Below, piece after piece: positions 16,416 through 24,571 of a stretch of DNA of 64,000 nucleotides; positions within the stretch are counted from its first letter, which is position 1, and every line of letters starts with the position of its first letter. The notes under the pieces are model-generated. The model was not told the DNA's origin and made no database searches. It was given only the letters and a program-made list of their open reading frames with translations. The stretch covers positions 22,487-86,486 of the forward strand of contig NZ_LZHW01000075.1 in assembly GCF_001667265.1 (NCBI RefSeq), written 5' to 3'. Position numbers and translations under genes: made by a program. Source of the DNA: Mycobacterium sp. ACS4331. GTDB taxonomy: Bacteria; Actinomycetota; Actinomycetes; Mycobacteriales; Mycobacteriaceae.

Positions 16416-17602
16416 CCAGCACCGCCGTGTATTACGACCCCTATGACGTCTCCATCGTGGCCGATCCGTACCCGACCTACGCGCGGTTGCGGGAGGAGTC
16501 ACCGCTCTACTACAACGAGCGCTACGACTTCTGGGCCATCTCGCGACATTCCGATGTCGAGAAGGCCCTGGGCGACTGGGAGACGTTCTCCAACTCGCGC
16601 AGTGACATCCTCGAACTGGTCAATTCCGAGTTCGACATGCCCAAGGGCGTGATGATGTTCGAGGACCCGCCGATGCACACGATGCTGCGCGGGTTGATGT
16701 CCCGGGTGTTCACGCCGCGGCGGATGGCCGCGATCGAGGATCAGATCCGGCAGTTCTGTATCGGCTGCCTGGATCCACACGTCGGCTCCGACGGCTTCGA
16801 CATCATCGCCGAGCTGGCGTCGATGATGCCCATGCGCGTGATCGGCATGCTGTTGGGAATTCCCGAGTCCGAACAGGTCTCGGTACGCGACGCCAATGAC
16901 GCGAACCTGCGGACCAAGCCTGGTGCACCGATGAAGGTCGCCCGCGCCGACGCGATCGCCGACGGCCGCATCTACGCCGACTACGTCGAATGGCGGTCCA
17001 AGAACCCGTCCGACGACCTGATGACCGCACTGCTCAACGTCGAGTTCACCGACGAGACCGGAACCGAGCGCAAGCTGACCCGCAAGGAGGTGCTGCACTA
17101 CACGCAGGTGGTCGCGGGAGCAGGCAATGAGACGACGGGGAGGCTGATCGGTTGGCTGGCCAAAGTGCTGGCCGAGCACCCGGATCAGCGTCGCCAGATC
17201 GCGCAGGACCGTTCACTGCTCAACCGCGCGATCGACGAGACGCTGCGATTCGAACCGACCGGTCCGCACGTGGCCCGGTACATGGCACGCGATTTCGAGT
17301 GCTACGGCACCACCGTGCCGGCGGGCAGCGCGATGCTGCTGCTGTTCGGCGCGGCCAACCGCGACCCGCGCCGCTACGCCGATCCGGACCGCTTCGACAT
17401 CCACCGCGACAACATCAGCCACCTCACCTTCGGAAAGGGTGTGCACTACTGCCTCGGCGCGAACCTGGCCCGTCTCGAAGGCCGCGTCGCGCTCGACGAA
17501 CTGCTCAACCGCTGGCCCGAATGGGGTGTCGACTACGACAGCGCGCAGTTGGCGCCGACGTCGACGGTCCGCGGCTGGGAGCGATTGCGGATCACGTTCT
17601 AG
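16412..17602 (+). CDS. Cytochrome P450
   Basis: The 396-residue class I bacterial P450 has I-helix VVAGAGNETTGRL (oxygen-binding Thr), the ExxR motif in DETLRFE, and the heme loop FGKGVHYCLGANLAR with the thiolate Cys near 347. It needs a ferredoxin and reductase not encoded here. Coupling (ATGA) to the mycofactocin SDR suggests joint metabolism of a small alcohol or terpenoid-like compound. The CYP family cannot be fixed without a database search. Confidence 0.93.
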   Translation: MTSTAVYYDPYDVSIVADPYPTYARLREESPLYYNERYDFWAISRHSDVEKALGDWETFSNSRSDILELVNSEFDMPKGVMMFEDPPMHTMLRGLMSRVFTPRRMAAIEDQIRQFCIGCLDPHVGSDGFDIIAELASMMPMRVIGMLLGIPESEQVSVRDANDANLRTKPGAPMKVARADAIADGRIYADYVEWRSKNPSDDLMTALLNVEFTDETGTERKLTRKEVLHYTQVVAGAGNETTGRLIGWLAKVLAEHPDQRRQIAQDRSLLNRAIDETLRFEPTGPHVARYMARDFECYGTTVPAGSAMLLLFGAANRDPRRYADPDRFDIHRDNISHLTFGKGVHYCLGANLARLEGRVALDELLNRWPEWGVDYDSAQLAPTSTVRGWERLRITF

Positions 17603-17637
17603 GCCGCCGCCCGGGCCGCGCAGCCCGCGCGCAAAAT

Positions 17638-17683
17638 GTGCGGAATTGCAGCTAAATCCGCTGAGAAGCATGCTATTTCGCAC
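17638..17683. repeat. 46-bp palindromic element, copy B (12-22-12)
   Basis: Arms GTGCGGAATTGC and GCTATTTCGCAC (10 of 12 paired) around a 22-base spacer, in the convergent interval between the P450 and FAD-dehydrogenase genes. The flanking AAT/ATT extends the palindrome. Confidence 0.7.
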
Positions 17684-17730
17684 ATTATCGGCGACGAAGG
17701 AGGCCCAGGCGACACCGCGACCCACTGCCG

Positions 17731-17768
17731 GCCCCGCACGCTCCAGCCAGCCCCGCACGCTCCAACCA
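17731..17768. repeat. Direct repeat, two 19-bp copies
   Basis: GCCCCGCACGCTCCAGCCA is followed at once by a second copy differing at one base. No coding role seen. Confidence 0.7.
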
Positions 17769-17773
17769 GCGCG

Positions 17774-17831
17774 CGAGCAGACGCAAACTCGCACGAAATC
17801 CAGCCATTCCATGCGAGTTTGCGTCTGCTCG
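17774..17831. terminator. Perfect 19-bp inverted repeat between convergent genes
   Basis: Arms CGAGCAGACGCAAACTCGC and its exact complement, loop 20 bases (17793-17812). It lies 18 bp beyond the stop of the FAD-dehydrogenase gene and downstream of the P450, so it may act as a two-way terminator. It lacks a U-tract. Confidence 0.6.
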
Positions 17832-17849
17832 GCAGGAGAACACTAAGAG

Positions 17850-19490
17850 TCAGCCGATGTCGCGCGCCGCACCGCGGCCCGCCGCGCGCCCCGAGAAGAT
17901 GCACCCACCCAGGAATGTGCCCTCCAACGCCCGATAGCCGTGCACACCGCCACCGCCGAAGCCCGCGACCTCCCCCGCGGCGTACAGCCCCGGCACTGGG
18001 TCGCCCGCACCGCCGAGAACCCGTGAATCCAGGTCAGTCTCCAAGCCGCCCAGCGTTTTCCGGGTCAGGATGTGCAGCTTGACCGCGATCATCGGCCCCG
18101 CCTTCGGATCGGTGAGCCGATGCGGCGCCACCACACGTGACACCCTGTCCGGCAGGTACGCGCGCGCACCGTGGATCGCGGTGATCTGCCCGTCCTTGCT
18201 GAAGGAGTTGGCCACCTCGCGGTCCCGTGCCGTCACCTCAGCCTCGACCGTGGCGTAGTCCAACTCGACCACATCGGGCAGGCGATTCATCGCCTCCACC
18301 AGACCACGCAGCGTGGTGTGGTGGACGAAGTCGGGGCCGCGGTCGACGAAGGCCTGCACTGGGCCCGGAGCACCGGACCGCACGCGGGAGAGCAGTTGGC
18401 GCACACTGCGTTCGGTCAGGTCGGGGTTCTGCTCCTGTCCGGACAGCCCGAACTCCTTGGCGATGATCCGGGCGTTGAGGATGAACCAGGTGTAGTCCTG
18501 GCCAGTCCTGGTGATGTGCTCCAGCGTGCCGAGGGTGTCGAACCCTGGGTACAGCGGGCCCGGCAGCCGCCTGCCCGTCGCGTCCAGCCACAGCGACGAC
18601 GGGCCCGGCAGAATCCGGATGCCATGGTTGGGCCAGATCGGGTCGTAGTTGGTGATGCCCTCGGTGTAGTGCCACATCCGGTCGCGGTTGATCACCCGCC
18701 CGCCCGCGGATTCGGTGATCGCGATCATCCGCCCGTCGACGTGGGCGGGCACGCCGGCCAGCATCTGCTCGGGCACCCGCCCCATCCGCGCCGGCCAGTT
18801 CTGCCGCACCATCTCCGGGTTGCCGCCGATCCCTCCGCTGGTGACGATCACCGCCTGGGCGCGGAATTCGAACTGTCCGACAGTGTTCCGCGACGACGCG
18901 ACGCCCCGGGGCACGTCGCTGGGCTCCAGCACGCTGCCCCGTACACCGGTGATGGCACCGCCTTCGACGATCAGTTCGTCGACCTGATGGCGGTGCGCGA
19001 ACCGCACCAGCGAGTGCTCCCGTACCCGGCGCGCGAAGACGTCGACCAGTGCCGGTCCCGTCCCCCAGGTGATGTGGAACCGCGGCACCGAGTTCCCATG
19101 TCCGCGGGCGTCGTATCCACCGCGTTCGGCCCACCCCACCAACGGGAAGATCTTCAGGCCGCGCTCCTTGAGCCAGGCCCGTTTCTCGCCGGCGGCGAAG
19201 TCGACGTAGGCGTGTGCCCACTGCTGCGGCCAGTGGTCCTCGGGGCGGTCGAACGCCGCGGTGCCCAGCCAGTCCTGCAACGCCAACTCGTGGCTGTCGT
19301 GGATTCCCATGCGCCGCTGTTCGGGGCTGTCGACGAAGAACAGCCCGCCGAACGACCAGTACGCCTGACCGCCGATGTTGGCGCTGTTCTCCTGTTCGAC
19401 GATCAGGACTCGCCGGCCCCGCTCCACCAGTTCACATGTGGCCACCAGACCTGCCAGGCCGGCCCCGACCACGATGACGTCAGCGTCCAT
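17850..19490 (-). CDS. FAD-binding dehydrogenase (Rv0785/KstD-like)
   Basis: The 546-residue flavoprotein has an N-terminal Rossmann motif (VIVVGAGLAGLVATCEL), a glycine-rich second FAD segment (VIVTSGGIGGNPEMV) and the C-terminal FAD-capping block GLYAAGEVAGFGGGGVHGYR. This is the fumarate-reductase/3-ketosteroid-dehydrogenase-like group, matching the position of M. tuberculosis Rv0785. A substrate is not assigned; dehydrogenation of a cyclic ketone is a reasonable family-level guess. It lies 26 bp downstream of the gene at 19517-20221. Confidence 0.88.
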   Translation of the reverse strand: MDADVIVVGAGLAGLVATCELVERGRRVLIVEQENSANIGGQAYWSFGGLFFVDSPEQRRMGIHDSHELALQDWLGTAAFDRPEDHWPQQWAHAYVDFAAGEKRAWLKERGLKIFPLVGWAERGGYDARGHGNSVPRFHITWGTGPALVDVFARRVREHSLVRFAHRHQVDELIVEGGAITGVRGSVLEPSDVPRGVASSRNTVGQFEFRAQAVIVTSGGIGGNPEMVRQNWPARMGRVPEQMLAGVPAHVDGRMIAITESAGGRVINRDRMWHYTEGITNYDPIWPNHGIRILPGPSSLWLDATGRRLPGPLYPGFDTLGTLEHITRTGQDYTWFILNARIIAKEFGLSGQEQNPDLTERSVRQLLSRVRSGAPGPVQAFVDRGPDFVHHTTLRGLVEAMNRLPDVVELDYATVEAEVTARDREVANSFSKDGQITAIHGARAYLPDRVSRVVAPHRLTDPKAGPMIAVKLHILTRKTLGGLETDLDSRVLGGAGDPVPGLYAAGEVAGFGGGGVHGYRALEGTFLGGCIFSGRAAGRGAARDIG

Positions 19491-19516
19491 GTGCCCAGGC
19501 TAGCGGCCTGCCGGCG

Positions 19517-20221
19517 TCAAGCTGCGCGATTCACGAGCGGCCCACGGTTCCACTGGTAGACGGTGGGGACGCAGCCGTGCAGCAGGGCCAGGTCGACGAC
19601 ATCCAGTGCGGCCTGACGAGGTCCTGGCTTGCGCAGCTGGCGAGCTGAGACCGCCAGGCGCACCGTCCCCCCGCGGCGCGCGGTGCGCTCGGCCGACAGC
19701 ACCAGGGTGCGACACCACCACGCCTCGGCCAGGAACGCCTCGCCGATGCCGAGCACACGCGCGCGTTCGACGGTGCCGCGCACCAGGTCGGTGACACCGT
19801 CGGCTCCGATCAGAAGGCGGAACCCGTTTCGCGGCAGCACCATCCGCGCACCGTCCGACACCGACCAGCGCGGCGCGGCGAACAGCCGGGTCCGCAGGCC
19901 GAGGTGGTCGAGCACCCGGTCGGCGGCCATCAGCCGCAGGTTGGCCTCGTGCGCCGGCAGCACCGCGAACTCGGCCCTGCGGCCCCTGGTCGCGGCCTCG
20001 TCGTAGCCGTGCAGCACGAGACTGTCCCCGGCTTCTCGGCGCACACCGAGCCAGTCGACCGTGGCGGGGTCGGCGTCGAGGCGGTACCCGCCCTTGAGTC
20101 GCGGCGCCACCAGCAGGGACGCGGGCACGCCGCGAGCGTCGAGTTCGGCGCAGAACCCGCGCGCGACGTCCAGACTCTGCGCACTGATCGCCGAGACGGA
20201 GACCGTCAACTTCCCAGGCAC
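19517..20221 (-). CDS. DUF2334-type (polysaccharide-deacetylase-like) conserved protein
   Basis: The 234-residue protein has LTVSVSAISAQSL at the N-terminus, a LVLHGYDE motif near residue 70 and FAAPRWSVSDGA further on. This His-Gly-Tyr-Asp plus Pro-Arg-Trp arrangement resembles the DUF2334 branch of the NodB-like deacetylase fold, possibly with degenerate metal ligands. No signal peptide is seen. The position equals Rv0784. Start: GTG at 20221, with only a weak ribosome site. Function unknown. Confidence 0.65.
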   Translation of the reverse strand: MPGKLTVSVSAISAQSLDVARGFCAELDARGVPASLLVAPRLKGGYRLDADPATVDWLGVRREAGDSLVLHGYDEAATRGRRAEFAVLPAHEANLRLMAADRVLDHLGLRTRLFAAPRWSVSDGARMVLPRNGFRLLIGADGVTDLVRGTVERARVLGIGEAFLAEAWWCRTLVLSAERTARRGGTVRLAVSARQLRKPGPRQAALDVVDLALLHGCVPTVYQWNRGPLVNRAA

Positions 20222-20288
20222 ACCGCCAGGGTCGCAATCCCAGGTGTCCAGGCGGTGTCGAGCACCCGGACGGCAGATGGCCTTTCGA

Positions 20289-20777
20289 CTATTTCGGCAG
20301 CACGCTCTCCACCGCGGCGATGACCTCGGGGGCGTCCGGGGCCGTGCGGGGCCGGAACCGGTTCACCACGGTCCCGCCTGGGGCCAGCAGGAACTTCTCG
20401 AAGTTCCACTGCACGTCACCGGCTTCGCCGTCGGCATCTGCGGCCTGTGTCAACTCGGCGTAGAGCGGGTGCCGGTCCGGGCCGTTGACGTCGGTCTTGG
20501 CGAGCAGCGGAAAGGTGACCCCGTAGGTCGTCGAGCAGAAGGTCTGGATCTCCTCGGCCGTTCCCGGCTCCTGACCCATGAACTGATTGCAGGGCACCCC
20601 GAGCACGGTCAGTCCCCGGTCACCATAGTCGCGGGCCAACTGCTCCAACGCGGCGTACTGCGGTGTGAGGCCGCACTTGGACGCCACGTTGACGATCAGC
20701 ACGGCACCATCGGTGTACTCAGCAAGCGAGGTCGCCCGCCCGTCGAGGGTGGTCAACTCGATGTCGTTCAGGCTCAT
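20289..20777 (-). CDS. Glutathione peroxidase-family (thioredoxin-dependent) peroxidase
   Basis: This 162-residue peroxidase has the peroxidatic cysteine C35 in NVASKCGLTPQY, the conserved GVPCNQFMGQEPG segment (Gln) and VQWNFEKFLL (Trp-Asn), which complete the GPx tetrad. Bacterial Cys-GPx enzymes use thioredoxin rather than glutathione, and mycobacteria lack glutathione, so a lipid or hydrogen peroxide reductase fed by thioredoxin is likely. It is 22 bp downstream of ptrB on the same strand. Confidence 0.9.
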   Translation of the reverse strand: MSLNDIELTTLDGRATSLAEYTDGAVLIVNVASKCGLTPQYAALEQLARDYGDRGLTVLGVPCNQFMGQEPGTAEEIQTFCSTTYGVTFPLLAKTDVNGPDRHPLYAELTQAADADGEAGDVQWNFEKFLLAPGGTVVNRFRPRTAPDAPEVIAAVESVLPK

Positions 20778-20799
20778 GGCGCGACGCTAGCACTCGGCG

Positions 20800-22938
20800 T
20801 CAGGCGAGCAGGTCGTCGACCTGTCCAGCGCCGTGTCGTTCGGGATCGGCGGTGGCCAGCAGCCATGCGTACTGGAAGGCCACCTCCTTCCATCGTTCGT
20901 ACCGCCCGCTGATCCCGCCGTGTCCCGCGGTCATCTGCGTCTTGAGCAGAACCGGATGATCGTCCGTCTTGGTGTGCCGCAGCGCGGCAACCCATTTGGC
21001 CGGCTCCACGTAGAGCACGCGGGTGTCGTTGAGTGAGGTCATCGCCAGGATCGCCGGATAGTCCTTGGCGGCGACGTTCTCATACGGCGAGTAGGACTTC
21101 ATGTAGGCGTAGACCTCGCTGTTGTGCAGCGGATCTCCCCATTCATCCCATTCGGTGATGGTCAGCGGCAGGGATGGGTCGAGGATGCTGGTCAGCGGGT
21201 CGACGAACGGGACCTGGGCCAGGATGCCGGCAAACAGGTGCGGCGCCATATTGGCGACCGCGCCCATCAGGAGGCCGCCGGCGCTGCCCCCGAGCGCCAC
21301 CAGGTTCTGCGGTGTGGTGACGCCGTCGTCCACCAGATGTTGAGCCACGGCGATGAAGTCGGTGAAGGTGTTCTTCTTCTCCAGCAGCTTGCCGTGCTCG
21401 TACCACAACCGGCCCAGTTCACCGCCGCCGCGGACATGCGCCACCGCGAACGCCACTCCCCGGTCGAGCAGCGACAGTCGCGCGATCGAGAACCGGGGGT
21501 CCTCACAGGCCTCGTACGCGCCGTAGCCGTAGATCAGTGTCGGTGCGGGGAATTCAATGCCCTTGCGGTACACCAGCGACACCGGGATCTTGACCCCGTC
21601 CGGGGCCGTCGCCCAGTCGCGGCGCTCCTCGTAGTCCTCCGGCCGGTAGTCGCCGAGGACGGGCTGCTCGCGCAGCAGCACCCGCTCCCCGGTGACGAGG
21701 TCCAGATCGTAGATCCGCACCGGGATGACGAACGACGTCGCCGCCACCCGCAGGCGCGGCGACTCCCAGTTGGGGTTGGCCGCCAGGCCGGAGGCCATGA
21801 GTTCGGACTCGAACCCAATCTCCTCGACGCTGCCGTAGCGACCGTCAGCAGTGATGGGCCACAACTGAATTCGCGGCAGCGCCGCCCGACGGTAGCTGAC
21901 CACCAGGTGGTCGGCGAATGCATCGACCCCTTCGATGCGGACCTCGTCGTCGTGCGGAATCAGCGTTGTCTGGTCGGTCGGATCGCTCACGGGCGCCTCG
22001 ACCAGAGTGAAGTTGACCGCCCCGTCGTTGTGCAGGATCAGGAACCGGTCCTGGCCACCGACGACAGCGTGTTCGACCGAGTACTCCACGCCTTCGCGGC
22101 GTGGCAGCACGCTGGTGAACTCGGCCTCCGAGTCGGATGCGTCCGCGACGAAGACCTCGGAGGTGATGCTGGACCCGGCCGCGATCATCACGTAGGCATC
22201 GCTGCGAGTGCGCCCGACGCCGAGCCAGAACCGCTCATCCGGTTCGTGGTAGACCTTCTCGCCGGGCAGACCGCTGCCGAGGCGGTGCCGCCACACTGTG
22301 TCGGGCCGCCACGCCTCGTCGACGGTGGTGTAGTAGATGGTCCGACTGTCAGCGGCCCAGGTCGCTCCCCCACCGATGCCGGTGATCTCGTCAGGGTACA
22401 TCTGCCCGGTGCGTAAGTTCTTGAACCGCAACGTGTATCGCTCGTCACCAACGGTGTCGGTCGAATATGCCAGGATCTCGGCGTCGGGGCTCACGGTCGC
22501 CGCGCCCAGGGCGAAGAAGTCGTGCCCGTCGGCTTCGAGGTTCTCGTCGAGAAGCACTTCCTCGCCGGGGACCTCGGTGTGCTCGTCGAACTCCGGCGGG
22601 CTCCAGTCGCTGGGATCCCGCACCACACATCGGCAGTGCACGCCGTACTGCTTGCCCTCGAAGCTGCGGCCGTAGTACCAGTAATCGCCCCGCCGGGTGG
22701 GGACCGAGAGATCGGTCTCCTTGGTCCTGGCCTTGATCTCGTCGAAGATCCTCTGCCGCAACGGCTCCTGCGACGCCGTCACCGAATCGGCGTAGGCGTT
22801 CTCGGCCTCGAGGTGGCTGATCACCTCGGGAGACGACTTGTCCCGAAGCCACTCATAGGGATCATTGAACACATCACCGTGGAACTCGCGCCGGCTGTCG
22901 ACCCGCTTGGCCACAGGCGGCGTCAGATCGTCACTCAT
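20800..22938 (-). CDS. ptrB: Oligopeptidase B (prolyl oligopeptidase family S9)
   Basis: The 712-residue serine peptidase has an N-terminal beta-propeller that restricts substrates to short peptides and a C-terminal alpha/beta-hydrolase domain. The nucleophile is in ALGGSAGGLLMG, the catalytic Asp lies in the later NDTRVLYVEPAKW region, and the His in TAGHGGISGRY. It cleaves after basic residues. As I recall, the gene is split into ptrBa and ptrBb in M. tuberculosis H37Rv, but here the frame is intact. Its ATG overlaps the purC stop (ATGA), so it is co-translated with a purine gene. Confidence 0.93.
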   Translation of the reverse strand: MSDDLTPPVAKRVDSRREFHGDVFNDPYEWLRDKSSPEVISHLEAENAYADSVTASQEPLRQRIFDEIKARTKETDLSVPTRRGDYWYYGRSFEGKQYGVHCRCVVRDPSDWSPPEFDEHTEVPGEEVLLDENLEADGHDFFALGAATVSPDAEILAYSTDTVGDERYTLRFKNLRTGQMYPDEITGIGGGATWAADSRTIYYTTVDEAWRPDTVWRHRLGSGLPGEKVYHEPDERFWLGVGRTRSDAYVMIAAGSSITSEVFVADASDSEAEFTSVLPRREGVEYSVEHAVVGGQDRFLILHNDGAVNFTLVEAPVSDPTDQTTLIPHDDEVRIEGVDAFADHLVVSYRRAALPRIQLWPITADGRYGSVEEIGFESELMASGLAANPNWESPRLRVAATSFVIPVRIYDLDLVTGERVLLREQPVLGDYRPEDYEERRDWATAPDGVKIPVSLVYRKGIEFPAPTLIYGYGAYEACEDPRFSIARLSLLDRGVAFAVAHVRGGGELGRLWYEHGKLLEKKNTFTDFIAVAQHLVDDGVTTPQNLVALGGSAGGLLMGAVANMAPHLFAGILAQVPFVDPLTSILDPSLPLTITEWDEWGDPLHNSEVYAYMKSYSPYENVAAKDYPAILAMTSLNDTRVLYVEPAKWVAALRHTKTDDHPVLLKTQMTAGHGGISGRYERWKEVAFQYAWLLATADPERHGAGQVDDLLA

Positions 22939-23828
22939 GCGGCCGGTCCGATCCAGTTACTGAACTCACACCCCGAGATCCGTTCGTAGGCCTCGATGTA
23001 GCGTGCGCGGGTGGCCTCGACGATCTCCGGTGGCAGCGGCGGTGGAGGCGCCTGCCCGGAGCGGTCCCAACCGGACTCCGGGGAGGTCAGCCAGTTACGC
23101 ACGAACTGCTTGTCGAAACTGGGCTGCACCACACCCGGCTGATACGTGTCAGCGGGCCAGTACCGCGACGAGTCGGGGGTGAAGACCTCGTCGGCCAGCC
23201 GCAGGCTGCCGTCGGCGTCGACACCGAACTCGAATTTGGTGTCCGCGATGATGACGCCCTTGGTCAGCGCGTGGTCGGCCGCCTGCTTATAGATCCGCAG
23301 CGTCTCATCCCGCAGCTGCTCGGCACGCTCGGCGCCGACGAGGCCGACCACGGCCGCGAAGTCCACGTTCTCGTCATGCTCGCCGATCTCGGCCTTGGTC
23401 GCCGGGGTGAAGATCGGTTCGTCGAACCTGCTGGCTTCCCCCAACCCGGTCGGCAGCGCGATGCCGCAGACCTCGCCGGTGCGCTGGTAGTCCAGCAGAC
23501 CCGACCCGGTGAGGTAGCCGCGCGCGACGCACTCCACCGGCACCATGTCCAGGCTCTTGACCACCAGCGCGCGGCCCAGGACTTCGCCGGGGATGCGCGG
23601 ATCGTCGGGTGGGCCGGCCAAATGGTTCGGCGCGTCGATGAGGTCGAAGAAGAACACGCTCATCGCGGTGAGGATGCGACCTTTGTCGGGGATCTCCGAG
23701 TCCAGGATGAAGTCGTAGGCGGATATCCGGTCCGAGGCCACGAACAGCAGGGTGTCGTCGTCGATGCGGTAGAGCTCGCGGACCTTGCCGCTGGACAGGT
23801 GCTGGTAGTCGGACAGGGTCGGTCGCAT
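22935..23828 (-). CDS. purC: SAICAR synthetase PurC
   Basis: PurC joins CAIR and aspartate with ATP in step eight of IMP synthesis. The 297-residue protein carries SSGKVRELYRID at the N-terminus, the signature LLFVASDRISAYDFILDS, VPVECVARGYLTGSGLLDY and IADTKFEFGVD. The ATG at 23828 is exactly six bases after a TAGGCT -10 box, so the mRNA is probably leaderless. It is translationally coupled to ptrB and divergent from a membrane protein gene. Confidence 0.97.
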   Translation of the reverse strand: MRPTLSDYQHLSSGKVRELYRIDDDTLLFVASDRISAYDFILDSEIPDKGRILTAMSVFFFDLIDAPNHLAGPPDDPRIPGEVLGRALVVKSLDMVPVECVARGYLTGSGLLDYQRTGEVCGIALPTGLGEASRFDEPIFTPATKAEIGEHDENVDFAAVVGLVGAERAEQLRDETLRIYKQAADHALTKGVIIADTKFEFGVDADGSLRLADEVFTPDSSRYWPADTYQPGVVQPSFDKQFVRNWLTSPESGWDRSGQAPPPPLPPEIVEATRARYIEAYERISGCEFSNWIGPAA

Positions 23829-23834
23829 CGGCCC

Positions 23835-23840
23835 AGCCTA
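23835..23840 (-). promoter_or_regulatory. -10 box of purC (leaderless promoter)
   Basis: TAGGCT, then GGGCCG, then the ATG start codon: the same TAnnnT plus six bases layout as purL. Confidence 0.6.
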
Positions 23841-23886
23841 TCGGGATGCCCCACGGCGACGAGCCCGACGTGTTGGGATCACAGTC

Positions 23887-24504
23887 ATGACTTCCCGGTA
23901 TGTCCCCTACGCCACCCGACCACACCGATTCCTGATGCAGTTCCTCAGCGATGTCGTGGTGATCGGCTGGATCGTCATCTGGGTGCTGGTCGGCGTCGCG
24001 GTGCACGCGGCGGTCGCCGCCATCGCGGGAGTCGGCCGGCAGGTCGAGGGCGGCGCCAACGGAATCTCGGAGAACCTCAAGTCCGCCAGCGGCAGCGTCG
24101 ACGGGGTGCCGTGGATCGGCGACGACCTGAGCAGGCCGCTGAACGCCGCGAGCGAGGCCGCGCTCGATCTGGCCGGCGCGGGCAGCAGCCTCAACAGCAC
24201 CGCGACGTGGTTGGCCTGGGTGCTGGCGATCGCGGTCGCCGCGACGCCCATCCTCGCGGTCGCAGGGCCGTGGCTGTATCTGCGCATCCGGTTCTTCCGC
24301 CGGAAGTGGACGGCCATCGCGCTGGCCGCGACACCGGCCGGTGAGCAGCTGCTGGCGCTGCGTGCGCTGGCGAACCGCCCTCTGCGCAAACTGACCGCGG
24401 TGAGCGTCGATCCCGTCGGCGCGTGGCGGCGAGAGGACCCGATCGCCGTGCGCGGCCTGGCCAATCTCGAACTGCGTTCGGCGGGTCTGCGCCGCCGTTC
24501 CTGA
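23887..24504 (+). CDS. Conserved membrane protein (Rv0779c-like)
   Basis: The 205-residue protein has two strong membrane segments, near residues 20-46 (VVVIGWIVIWVLVGVAVHAA) and 115-140 (WLAWVLAIAVAATPILAVAG). Between them is a small polar, glycine/serine-rich loop of about 65 residues, and the C-terminal cytoplasmic region is basic. No enzymatic motif is seen. Position and size match M. tuberculosis Rv0779c. A long perfect hairpin begins just after its stop codon. Confidence 0.75.
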   Translation: MTSRYVPYATRPHRFLMQFLSDVVVIGWIVIWVLVGVAVHAAVAAIAGVGRQVEGGANGISENLKSASGSVDGVPWIGDDLSRPLNAASEAALDLAGAGSSLNSTATWLAWVLAIAVAATPILAVAGPWLYLRIRFFRRKWTAIALAATPAGEQLLALRALANRPLRKLTAVSVDPVGAWRREDPIAVRGLANLELRSAGLRRRS

Positions 24505-24506
24505 GC

Positions 24507-24570
24507 CGCCGAGATCGACACCAGGGCTGTGAGCGAGCGTGGTTCCACAGCCCTGGTGTCGATCTCGGCG
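24507..24570. terminator. Perfect 25-bp inverted repeat between convergent genes
   Basis: Arms 24507-24531 and 24546-24570 are exact complements with a 14-base loop; the arm contains TCGACACCAGGGCTGTG. It sits between the stops of the membrane protein and cyp126, so a two-way transcription stop is likely. A related half-sequence occurs at 63963-63985. Confidence 0.65.
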
Positions 24571-24571
24571 C

